Positions 1-7,559 of a DNA stretch of 7,579 nt are shown piece by piece. The stretch comes from REEB85 sp018971455 (GTDB lineage: Bacteria > Pseudomonadota > Alphaproteobacteria > Acetobacterales > Acetobacteraceae): contig JAGWNT010000129.1 of the NCBI GenBank assembly GCA_028871195.1, forward strand, positions 1-7,579. Direction: 5' to 3'. Position 1 is the stretch's first letter, and each line of letters starts with the position of its first letter. The notes under the pieces were generated by a model. It ran no database searches. It was not told where the DNA came from and was given only the letters and a program-made list of their open reading frames with translations. The translations under genes and the position numbers were made by a program.

Positions 1-1269
1 GTCCGCCGCGCGGGTCGCCTCGTTCAGTTCGGCCAGCGTGTGCAGGATCGGCGGCACGTCGACCGGCTCGACGGCGGCGCGGGAGAGCTCGGCATCGACG
101 CGCGAGGCGTCGCTGATGTCGCTGATCAGCCGGTCGAGCCGGCCGACATCCTCGGCGATGATGGCGAGCAGGCGGCGCTGCTTCTGCGGATCGTCGATGC
201 GGCGCAGCGTTTCGATGGCGCTGCTGATCGAGGAGAGCGGGTTCTTGATCTCGTGGGCGACGTCGGCGGCGAAACGTTCGATGGCGTCCATCCGCGCCCA
301 CAGCGCGCGCGCCGATCCCGCCAGCGCATGGGCGAGCTGGCCGATCTCGTCGCGGCGGGCGAGCAGGCCCTCGGGCATGTCGCCGGCGCGCCCGGCGCCC
401 TCGCGCATGCCGGCCGCCGCCCCGGCGAGGCGCAGGATGGGGCCGGCGATGGTGCGCGCCATGTACCAGGACAGCGCCACGGTCAGCGCCAGCGCCAGGG
501 AGAAGAGTGCGAGGATCGACAGGCGCACGGCGAGCAGGCTGTCATCGACCTCGCGCGCCTCGCGCGTCAGCAGCACGATGCCGAGCGACGTGGCGCCGCG
601 CAGCACCGGTTCGGCCACCGTCACCAGCAGGCGGTTGTCCTTGGTGCGGCGGATGTAGGGCGGCATTTCCCTTCCCTGGTTGGCGCCGGTCAGGCGCAGC
701 TCCTCGCGCACGTCGGGCTGCCAGTCGGGCCCGGCGGCCGAGGGGCCGGTGTCGAGCAGCGGGCCCTGGCTGGTGTGCGGCAGCAGCGCCAGCACCTGGT
801 CGTAGATATGGCCGATGGTGCCGACCAGCAGGCCGCGATCGATCGGCGGCGGCAGCGGCTCGTTGACCACGGCGCCGCCCGGTCCCTCGCGCACCCGGCT
901 GTCGGCGATGATCTGCCCGTCCGGCGCGTAGAGCCGGGCCTGGGCGTTGGGCGTCGGTTCGGTGAGACGGCGCAGCAGCGGGCGGGCGAGGTCCGGGGCG
1001 AGGTGCGGCGTGCCGGCGCCGTCCTCGCGCACCGCGGATTCGCTGAGTGCGCCGGCATCGATGCGCGCCTCCTCGCGCAGCGTCGTCACCTCCGCGCTGA
1101 GCAGGCCGTTCTGGTACTGGTCCAGATAGAGCAGGGTGACGACGAGCAGCACCAGCGGCAGCGCGTTGACGAGCAGGATGCGGGCGAGCAGCGGCGAGAC
1201 GCGGTGCGGGCGCGGCGGCGGGGCCGCCGGCGGGCGCAGGCTGAGGGGAAGGATGCCGCTGTCAGGCAT
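1..1269 (-). CDS. chvG: ChvG-type sensor histidine kinase (partial; C-terminus beyond left edge)
   Basis: This is the inner-membrane sensor kinase that autophosphorylates on histidine and passes phosphate to ChvI. The frame stays open from ATG 1269 to the left edge, giving 423 residues. A proline-rich cytoplasmic N-terminus (to about 24) leads to TM1 (about 31-49, ending LLYLDQY), a periplasmic sensor region (about 50-245), TM2 (about 250-269) and a HAMP linker (about 271-323, with RTIAGPILRLA). The dimerisation/phosphoacceptor domain holds the H-box FAADVAHEIKNPLSS with His339. The ATP-binding N, G1 and G2 boxes are expected to the left of the window; ChvG proteins are usually somewhat under 600 residues. 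The start lies 2 bases after the chvI stop, so the two are probably cotranscribed and translationally coupled. An AAGGAGG at 1292-1286 lies inside chvI and is 16 bases from this ATG, which is unusually far. In Rhizobiales the orthologue senses acidity and envelope state through periplasmic ExoR; whether ExoR exists here cannot be seen. Confidence 0.93.
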   Translation of the reverse strand, partial: MPDSGILPLSLRPPAAPPPRPHRVSPLLARILLVNALPLVLLVVTLLYLDQYQNGLLSAEVTTLREEARIDAGALSESAVREDGAGTPHLAPDLARPLLRRLTEPTPNAQARLYAPDGQIIADSRVREGPGGAVVNEPLPPPIDRGLLVGTIGHIYDQVLALLPHTSQGPLLDTGPSAAGPDWQPDVREELRLTGANQGREMPPYIRRTKDNRLLVTVAEPVLRGATSLGIVLLTREAREVDDSLLAVRLSILALFSLALALTVALSWYMARTIAGPILRLAGAAAGMREGAGRAGDMPEGLLARRDEIGQLAHALAGSARALWARMDAIERFAADVAHEIKNPLSSISSAIETLRRIDDPQKQRRLLAIIAEDVGRLDRLISDISDASRVDAELSRAAVEPVDVPPILHTLAELNEATRAAD

Positions 1270-1271
1270 GG

Positions 1272-1982
1272 TCAGGCCGTGGCTTCCTCCTTGTAGCGGT
1301 AGCCGATGCCATACAGGGTCTCGATGGCGTTGAACTCGTCGTCGATGGCGCGGAACTTCTTGCGCACCCGCTTGATGTGGCTGTCGATGGTGCGGTCATC
1401 GACGTAGATGTTCTCGCCGTAGGCGGCGTCGATCAGCTGGTCGCGCGATTTCACCATGCCCGGGCGCGTCGCCAGCGCCTTGACCAGCAGAAACTCGGTG
1501 ACCGTCAGCTGGATGTCGCTGCCTTTCCACAGGCATTGGTGCTTGGTGTCGTCGAGCACCAGCTCGCCGCGCGCCATCACCCCGCCAGGAGGGGCACCCG
1601 AGCCCTCGGCGCGGCTCGTCTCGTTGCGCCGCAGCAGGGCGCGGATGCGCTCGAGCAGAAGGCGCTGGCTGAACGGCTTGGTGATGTAGTCATCCGCTCC
1701 CAGGCGCAGGCCCATCACCTCGTCCACCTCCTCGTCCTTGCTGGTGAGGAAGATCACCGGCAGCGAGGTGCGCGCGCGCAGGCGCTGGAGCAGCTCCATC
1801 CCGTCCATGCGCGGCATCTTGACGTCGAGCACGGCGAGATCGACCGGGCGGGCGATGATGCCCTGTAGGGCGCTCTCGCCGTCGGTGTAGGTGCGCACCT
1901 GGTAGCCCTCCTGCTCCAGGGTCATCGACACGCTGGTCAGGATGTTGCGGTCGTCATCGACCAGGGCGATGGTCTGCTTCAT
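1272..1982 (-). CDS. chvI: ChvI-type OmpR-family response regulator
   Basis: This is a cytoplasmic DNA-binding response regulator of 236 residues, the usual ChvI length. The receiver domain (about 3-118) has the acidic pocket DDD at 9-11, phosphoacceptor Asp53 (LDVKMPRMDG), Thr80 (FLTSKDEE) and Lys102 (ITKPF). The winged-helix effector domain (about 138-232) carries the recognition-helix region DDRTIDSHIKRVRKKF and the terminal hairpin LYGIGYRY. ATG 1982 is chosen because the protein then begins MKQTIALVDDD, at the normal edge of a receiver domain. GAGGA lies about 8 bases upstream of that ATG on the minus strand. The same frame stays open to 2327, but that extension is antisense to the neighbouring gene and has no family resemblance. 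The kinase gene follows after 2 bases. The pair lies divergent to pckA, with one gene between, as expected from alphaproteobacterial synteny. Known orthologues control exopolysaccharide, motility and acid-induced genes; the regulon here is unknown. Confidence 0.95.
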   Translation of the reverse strand: MKQTIALVDDDRNILTSVSMTLEQEGYQVRTYTDGESALQGIIARPVDLAVLDVKMPRMDGMELLQRLRARTSLPVIFLTSKDEEVDEVMGLRLGADDYITKPFSQRLLLERIRALLRRNETSRAEGSGAPPGGVMARGELVLDDTKHQCLWKGSDIQLTVTEFLLVKALATRPGMVKSRDQLIDAAYGENIYVDDRTIDSHIKRVRKKFRAIDDEFNAIETLYGIGYRYKEEATA

Positions 1983-2034
1983 CGGAGCGTCCTCGTGCTG
2001 CGGGGGCGAGTATGCAGCAAAATAAGGCAGGGCG
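1983..2034. promoter_or_regulatory. Divergent spacer between chvI and the HugZ-like gene
   Basis: These 52 bases separate two divergently transcribed genes, so at least the 5' ends of both transcripts should start in or near it. It holds a locally A-rich stretch (GCAGCAAAATAAGG, 2014-2027), the least GC-rich run in the area. AAGG at 2024-2027 is a plausible ribosome-binding site for the plus-strand gene at 2035. I could not identify a convincing -35/-10 pair on either strand. The chvI promoter may therefore reach into the first codons of the plus-strand gene. Confidence 0.4.
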
Positions 2035-2775
2035 ATGGAACGGAATGTGGCAAACGAGGCGGCGGACTCCGCGGCGAGGGCGGCTGGCTGGCAGGCCCGG
2101 CTGCTGCTGCGTGGCGCGCGCATGGGCAGCCTGGCGACCGCGAGCGGCGGCCAGCCCTTCGTGGCCCTGGTGACGCCGGCGACCGCGCCCGATCTCTCGG
2201 TGCTGCTGCTGCTGTCCTCGCTGTCCGAGCATACCCGCCCGTTGCAGGCCGAGCCGCGCTGCGCGCTGCTGGTCAGCGGGCCGCCGGAGGGCGCCAATCC
2301 GCAGACGGCGGCCCGCCTGACCGTCACCGGGCTGGCCGAGCCGGCGCCTGACGCGGCGCTGAAGGCGCGCTGGCTGGCGCGCCATCCCTACGCCGCCCTC
2401 TACGCCGATTTCGCCGATTTCAGCCTGTGGCGCATGCGCCCGCTGGCCGGCCTGCTGGTCGGCGGTTTCGCCCGCGCCACCCGGCTGCGCCAGGCTTCCC
2501 TGCTGCCGAATGCCGCGGCGGTCGCTGCCGTCGCCGCCGCCGAGGAGGGCATTCTCGCGCATTGCAACGCCGACCACGCCGACGCCCTGGCGGCGATCGC
2601 GGGGGTTGGGGGGGCGTGGCGCATGGTGGCCTGCGACGTCGATGGCTGCGACCTCGCGTGCGGGGAGACGGTGCGGCGGATCGACTGGGCGGGTCCGGTC
2701 GCCGATGCCATGGGGGTGCGGGCCGAGCTGGTGCGCCTGGCGGGCGCGGCGCGGGCGGCGGCGACCGAAAAATGA
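2035..2775 (+). CDS. HugZ-family / pyridoxamine 5'-phosphate oxidase-like protein with DUF2470 domain
   Basis: This 246-residue soluble protein belongs to the split-barrel flavin-binding (PNPOx-like) superfamily. The N-terminal barrel (about 18-155) contains GSLATA near 31, the signature LSSLSEHTRPL (S64 to R68 core) and the RHPYAALYADFADF and GGFARATRL blocks (the latter from G143). A C-terminal DUF2470-type helical domain (about 165-240) opens with HCNADHADAL (His176, His181). Together these match the HugZ-like family. Some members (Helicobacter HugZ, Campylobacter ChuZ) degrade heme, with a C-terminal histidine as heme ligand. Here no histidine follows His181, so heme degradation cannot be assumed and the substrate is unknown; FMN or heme binding is inferred from the family only. 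ATG 2035 has AAGG seven bases upstream. The gene is divergent from chvI and 85 bases ahead of pckA, reading the same way, so it could be cotranscribed with pckA. Confidence 0.85.
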   Translation: MERNVANEAADSAARAAGWQARLLLRGARMGSLATASGGQPFVALVTPATAPDLSVLLLLSSLSEHTRPLQAEPRCALLVSGPPEGANPQTAARLTVTGLAEPAPDAALKARWLARHPYAALYADFADFSLWRMRPLAGLLVGGFARATRLRQASLLPNAAAVAAVAAAEEGILAHCNADHADALAAIAGVGGAWRMVACDVDGCDLACGETVRRIDWAGPVADAMGVRAELVRLAGAARAAATEK

Positions 2776-2801
2776 TTGCGATATCATGGACTTGATGTGA
2801 C

Positions 2802-2830
2802 TCGACCTCGGCGGGGCGGGCCGGTATGAG
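2802..2830 (+). promoter_or_regulatory. Candidate sigma-70-type promoter for pckA
   Basis: TCGACC (2802-2807) and TATGAG (2825-2830) are separated by 17 bases and each matches four of six consensus positions. This would start transcription near 2837, leaving a leader of about 24 bases that contains the AGGAGA ribosome-binding site at 2845-2850. It is a match by eye in GC-rich DNA, where chance hits occur. A short GGCCG/CGGCC inverted repeat (2819-2823 and 2831-2835) flanks the -10 element and might be incidental. Confidence 0.3.
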
Positions 2831-2860
2831 CGGCCGCAACGCCCAGGAGATACGCCCGAC

Positions 2861-4420
2861 ATGAAGCTCGCCGCCGATCCGCTCGCCAATCTCACCGCCG
2901 CCGCCCTGGTCAGCGAGGCGCTGCGGCGCGGCGAGGGCAGCTTGTCCGAGGACGGGGCGCTGATGGTGCGTACCGGGATCCATACCGGGCGCTCGGTGCA
3001 GGACAAATTCGTCGTCGATGAGCCGGAGACCAGCGCCGAGATCGCCTGGGGTGCGGTCAACCGCAGGCTGGCGCCGGAGAAATTCGCCACCCTCAAGGGT
3101 CGCGTCGAGGCCTATCTGCAGGGGCGCGACCTGTTCACCCAGGACCTCTATGCCGGCGCCGACCCCGCCCATCGCGTGCGCATCCGCCTGCTGACCACGC
3201 ATGCGTGGGCGGCGCTGTTCGCGCGCAACATGTTCATCCGTCCGGCCGAGACGGAGCTTGCCGGTTTTGTGCCGGACTACGTCATCCTGCACGCGCCGCT
3301 CTTCCAGGCCGATCCGGCGATCGACGGCGTGCGCACCAGCACCGCCGTGGCGCTGTCCTTCGCGCAGCGGCGCATCGTCATCGCCGGCACGGAATATGCG
3401 GGCGAGATCAAGAAATCGATCTTCACGGTGATGAACTGGAAGCTGCCTGCGCGCGACGTGCTGCCCATGCATTGCAGCGCCAATGTTGGCCCGCAGGGCG
3501 ACGTGGCGCTGTTCTTCGGGCTCTCCGGCACCGGCAAGACGACGCTCTCGGCCGATCCGGGGCGCGCGCTGATCGGCGATGACGAGCATGGCTGGGGCGA
3601 TGGCGGCGTGTTCAATTTCGAGGGCGGCTGCTACGCGAAGGTGATCGATCTCGACCGCCAGGCCGAGCCGCGCATCTGGGCGGCGACGCACCGCTTCGGC
3701 GCCGTGCTCGAGAATGTCGTCGCCGATGGCCGCGGCCGGCTCGACCTCGCCGATCGCAGGCTGACCGAGAACACCCGCAGCTGCTACCCGCTCGACTTCA
3801 TCGCCGGCGCCCAGCCCGGCGGGCGGGCCGGCCAGCCGCGCAACGTGGTCATGCTCACCGCCGATGCCTTCGGCGTTCTGCCGCCGATCTCGCGGCTCAG
3901 CCCGGCGCAGGCGATGTACCATTTCCTCTCCGGCTACACCGCCCGCGTCGCCGGCACCGAAAAGGGGCTGGGGGCGGAGCCGCAGGCGACGTTCAGCGCC
4001 TGTTTCGGTGCCCCGTTCCTGCCGCGCCGCCCGGAAATCTACGGCCGCATGCTGGCTGCCCGCATCGCCGCCAGCGGCGCGGATTGCTGGCTCGTCAACA
4101 CCGGCTGGAGCGGCGGCGCGTTCGGCACCGGCACGCGCATGGCGATCGCCCATACCCGGGCCCTGCTGCGCGCCGCCCTCGACGGCACGCTCGCCGCGGG
4201 CGAGTTCCGCACCGAGCCGCATTTCGGCCTGCGCATTCCCGCAGCCGTCCCCGGCATTCCGGCCACGGTGCTCGACCCGCGCGCCGCCTGGGCGGACCCG
4301 GCCGCCTATGACGCCGCCGCCGCCGCGCTGCGCGCGCGCTTCGAGCAGAATTTCGCCCCGTTCGCCGAGCATGTGGACGAGGCGGTGCGGGGCGTCGCCC
4401 GGGGGCTTGCCGCCGCCTGA
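2861..4420 (+). CDS. pckA: Phosphoenolpyruvate carboxykinase (ATP)
   Basis: This cytosolic gluconeogenic enzyme converts oxaloacetate and ATP to phosphoenolpyruvate, CO2 and ADP. The 519 residues carry every hallmark of the ATP-dependent class. These are HTGRS (Arg44, oxaloacetate binding), EIKKS (Lys185, metal ligand), PMHCSAN (His204, metal ligand), the kinase-1a loop GLSGTGKTTLS (220-230, Lys226), the kinase-2 motif GDDEHGWGD (Asp240, Asp241), ENTR (Arg306) and ACFGAPFLP further on. They line up with E. coli R65, K213, H232, K254, D269 and R333 with a small, steadily growing offset. The protein is about 20 residues shorter than the 540-residue E. coli enzyme, nearly all before HTGRS. ATG 2861 is the only possible start: the frame is closed by TGA at 2798 and no ATG, GTG or TTG lies between. 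AGGAGA sits 10 bases upstream. The usual HTGRSPKD wording is HTGRSVQD here. The gene ends in a strong hairpin terminator, separating it from trpB. Confidence 0.97.
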   Translation: MKLAADPLANLTAAALVSEALRRGEGSLSEDGALMVRTGIHTGRSVQDKFVVDEPETSAEIAWGAVNRRLAPEKFATLKGRVEAYLQGRDLFTQDLYAGADPAHRVRIRLLTTHAWAALFARNMFIRPAETELAGFVPDYVILHAPLFQADPAIDGVRTSTAVALSFAQRRIVIAGTEYAGEIKKSIFTVMNWKLPARDVLPMHCSANVGPQGDVALFFGLSGTGKTTLSADPGRALIGDDEHGWGDGGVFNFEGGCYAKVIDLDRQAEPRIWAATHRFGAVLENVVADGRGRLDLADRRLTENTRSCYPLDFIAGAQPGGRAGQPRNVVMLTADAFGVLPPISRLSPAQAMYHFLSGYTARVAGTEKGLGAEPQATFSACFGAPFLPRRPEIYGRMLAARIAASGADCWLVNTGWSGGAFGTGTRMAIAHTRALLRAALDGTLAAGEFRTEPHFGLRIPAAVPGIPATVLDPRAAWADPAAYDAAAAALRARFEQNFAPFAEHVDEAVRGVARGLAAA

Positions 4421-4427
4421 TCGGCCG

Positions 4428-4473
4428 GCCAGCTGGCGCCCCGGCCGGCGCGCCAGCCGGCGAGGGTGTTTTT
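4428..4473 (+). terminator. Rho-independent terminator of pckA
   Basis: An inverted repeat with arms GCTGGCGC (4432-4439) and GCGCCAGC (4450-4457) encloses a 10-base loop. It is extended by GCC/GGC (4428-4430 and 4459-4461) across one A/C mismatch, giving 11 pairs in all. It starts 8 bases after the pckA stop and is followed by TGTTTTT (4467-4473), the only T-run in the neighbourhood. Five bases separate the stem from the T-run, slightly more than ideal, so its strength is uncertain. Confidence 0.65.
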
Positions 4474-4500
4474 GCCCGGACCGGCGGGCTGCGCTATGAC
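4472..4500 (+). promoter_or_regulatory. Candidate sigma-70-type promoter for trpB
   Basis: TTGCCC (4472-4477) and TATGAC (4495-4500) lie 17 bases apart, each with four of six consensus bases, just after the pckA terminator. Transcription would begin around 4507, leaving a leader of about 26 bases before the GTG start. That is too short for a trp leader peptide and attenuator, and I see neither in the spacer. The assignment rests on consensus matching only. Confidence 0.35.
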
Positions 4501-4532
4501 GCCCGCCTCGCGCCCCAACGGAGCAGACCGCC

Positions 4533-5758
<1,226 letters not shown>

Positions 5759-5762
<4 letters not shown>

Positions 5763-6576
5763 GCCGCATCGCCGCGCGCTTCGCGCAGATCAGGTCCGAG
5801 AAGCGCGGCGCGCTGATCCCGTTCCTGGAAGCCTGGGACCCCGATGGCGCGACCTCCATGGCGATCCTGCGCGGGATGCCGGAGGCCGGCGCCGACCTGA
5901 TCGAGATCGGCTGCCCCTTCACCGACCCGATGGCCGACGGCCCGACCATCCAGCTGGCCGGGCGCCGCGCGCTCGATGCCGGCGCCAGCATGGCCCACAC
6001 TCTGGCCATGGTGCGCGAGTTCCGGCGCGAGGATGACGCCACGCCGATCATCCTGATGGGCTACCTGAACCCCATCCTGGCTATGGCCCGCCGCGCTTCT
6101 GCACCGATGCCGCCGCCGCCGGGGTGGACGGGCTGATCATCGTCGATCTGCCCACCGAGGAGGCCGACCTGATCGCGGCGGATGCGGCGAGGAACCAGCT
6201 CGATATCATCCGCCTGGTGGCGCCGACGACGGATGACGCCCGGCTGCCGCACGTGCTCGCCGGCAGTTCGGGCTTTGTCTATTACGTCTCGATCACCGGC
6301 ATCACCGGAACGCGCACCGCCAGCGGCGACGAGCTGGCCCGCGCCATTCCGCGCATTCGCGCCGTCACCGACCTGCCGGTGGCCGTCGGGTTCGGCGTGC
6401 GCAGCCCCGCGCAGGCGGCGCTGGCCACCCGGCACGCCGATGCGGCGGTCGTCGCCTCGGCCCTCATCGACACCCTCGCCGCGAGCCTCGATGCCGATCG
6501 CCACGCCACCGCCGGCACCGTGCGCGCCGTGCTCGACCAGGTTCGCACCCTGGCGGCGGCGGTGCGCGGGGGCTAA
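5759..6576 (+). pseudogene. trpA: Tryptophan synthase alpha chain, broken by a single-base frameshift
   Basis: TrpA cleaves indole-3-glycerol phosphate to indole and glyceraldehyde 3-phosphate and channels indole to TrpB. GTG 5759 overlaps the trpB stop. Catalytic Glu49 (LIEIGCPF) and Asp60 (DPMADGPTIQ) are at exactly the E. coli positions. The frame runs correctly to YLNPILA (residue 108), then reads 17 aberrant residues and stops at TGA 6134-6136. From base 6082 the next frame continues with YGPPRFCTDAAAAGVDG, LIIVDLPTEEAD, the phosphate-site blocks YYVSITGITGT and VGFGVRS, and a normal C-terminus ending at TAA 6574-6576. Inserting one base at 6081/6082 (GGC-TAT to GGCC-TAT) gives an uninterrupted 272-residue protein of normal length. 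No slippery heptamer is evident. GTG 6124 could restart the second half, but that would split the TIM barrel. A one-base sequencing error is as likely as a real mutation. The rest of the gene looks well conserved, except for VVASALID where VVGSA is usual. Confidence 0.93.
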
Positions 6577-6695
6577 GAGAAGCCGGGGGCGCTGCCCCCG
6601 GGCCCTAAAGTCACGGGATTGAAGGGGTTGCCGCCCCTTTGCGGGCCGGGGGCGGAGCCCTCGCCCCGCCTTCCCTCCACGGATGGAGCGCCGCC
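6577..6695 (+). repeat. Spacer with three GC-rich hairpins, probable dispersed palindromic element
   Basis: The 119-base gap between trpA and accD is packed with inverted repeats. Hairpin 1 has arms CCGGGGGC (6583-6590) and GCCCCCGG (6594-6601) with loop GCT. Hairpin 2 has AAGGGG (6622-6627) and CCCCTT (6634-6639) with a 6-base loop, followed by one more T. Hairpin 3 has CGGGGGC (6647-6653) and GCCCTCG (6657-6663) with loop GGA and one G-T pair. Hairpins 1 and 3 share the direct repeat GCCGGGGGCG (6582-6591 and 6645-6654), so the element looks built from two copies of one palindrome around a different one. No long T-run follows, so factor-independent termination is weak at best; hairpin 2 is the likeliest trpBA terminator. 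Similar GC-rich palindromic spacers are, from memory, common in Acetobacteraceae genomes. The accD ribosome-binding site GGAG (6685-6688) is at the far end. Confidence 0.6.
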
Positions 6696-7559
6696 ATGAG
6701 CTGGCTGACCGAGTTTGTTCGACCCAAGATTCGGACCCTGCTGGGGCGGCGGGAAGTTCCGGAGAACCTCTGGGTTCAGTGCCCCGCCTGCCAGCAGATG
6801 ATGTTCCATACCGAGCTCGAGAAGGCGCTGCGGGTGTGCACGCATTGCGGCCACCACATGCGGGTGACCGCCCAGCAGCGTCTGGCCTGGACGTTCGATG
6901 GCGGGGTGTTCACGCGCATCGAGCTGCCGAAGGCGCCGGCCGATCCGTTGCGGTTCCGCGATTCCAAGCGCTACCCGGACCGGCTGCGCGAGGCCCGCGA
7001 GAAGACCCAGCTCGATGATGCCGTGCTGGTCGCGCATGGCGCGATCGGGGGGCGGCGGGCGGTGGTGGCGGTGATGGCCTTCGAGTTCATCGGCGGTTCG
7101 ATGGGTGCCGCGGTGGGCGAGGGCATCGTCGCCGCGGCACGGCTGGCGGTGCTGCAGGATGCGCCGCTGGTGGTGTTCACCGCCTCGGGCGGCGCGCGCA
7201 TGCAGGAGGGTGCGATCAGCCTGATGCAGATGCCGCGCACGGTGATCGCGACCCGGCTGGTGAAGGAGGCGGGGCTGCCCTTCATCACCGTGCTGACCGA
7301 CCCGACGACCGGCGGGGTGACGGCGAGCTTCACCATGCTGGGCGACATCCAGATCGCGGAGCCCGGGGCCGAGATCGGCTTTGCCGGGGCGCGGGTGATC
7401 GAGCAGACGGTGCGCGAGAAGCTGCCCGAGGGCTTCCAGCGCGCCGAGTATCTGCTGGCGCACGGCATTCTGGACATGGTGGTCCGGCGCGGCGAAATGA
7501 ACGCGACGCTGGGCCGGCTGATCGGCCTGTTGCGGGTGAAGGAAACGGAGGCCGCGTGA
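6696..7559 (+). CDS. accD: Acetyl-CoA carboxylase carboxyltransferase subunit beta
   Basis: AccD pairs with AccA to form the carboxyltransferase that moves the carboxyl group from biotinylated AccB to acetyl-CoA, giving malonyl-CoA for fatty acid synthesis. The 287-residue protein starts with the family opening MSWLTEFVRPKIR. It has a four-cysteine zinc ribbon (Cys29, Cys32, Cys48, Cys51 in CPAC and CTHC) and a crotonase-fold carboxyltransferase domain (about 65-280). That domain includes FIGGSMGAAVGE, the glycine-rich TASGGARMQEG (162-172), DPTTGGVTASF (from Asp202) and the conserved block GFAGARVIEQT. ATG 6696 is preferred over an in-frame TTG at 6639 because GGAG sits seven bases ahead and the upstream 19 codons translate the palindromic spacer. 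The gene follows trpA and overlaps folC by 4 bases, the usual trpA-accD-folC order in proteobacteria. It looks intact. Confidence 0.97.
   Translation: MSWLTEFVRPKIRTLLGRREVPENLWVQCPACQQMMFHTELEKALRVCTHCGHHMRVTAQQRLAWTFDGGVFTRIELPKAPADPLRFRDSKRYPDRLREAREKTQLDDAVLVAHGAIGGRRAVVAVMAFEFIGGSMGAAVGEGIVAAARLAVLQDAPLVVFTASGGARMQEGAISLMQMPRTVIATRLVKEAGLPFITVLTDPTTGGVTASFTMLGDIQIAEPGAEIGFAGARVIEQTVREKLPEGFQRAEYLLAHGILDMVVRRGEMNATLGRLIGLLRVKETEAA

Noticed and set aside
40..1296. 418-residue plus-strand frame opposite chvG
   Set aside because: The minus strand encodes a clear sensor kinase with H-box, HAMP and two membrane segments; the plus frame has no recognisable domain or ribosome-binding site.
1983..2327. 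N-terminal extension of ChvI by 115 residues
   Set aside because: The receiver domain starts at Met 1982; the extension runs antisense through the HugZ-like gene and has no family match.
4421..4532. trp attenuator or leader peptide ahead of trpB
   Set aside because: No short frame with tandem Trp codons; the hairpin lies before the promoter candidate and fits a pckA terminator.
6075..6090. Programmed -1 frameshift in trpA
   Set aside because: A -1 slip would give the right protein, but there is no X-XXY-YYZ heptamer or obvious stimulatory structure, and trpA is not known to use recoding. A missing base is simpler.
6573..7463. 296-residue minus-strand frame opposite accD
   Set aside because: Antisense shadow; its last codons simply translate the palindromic spacer.
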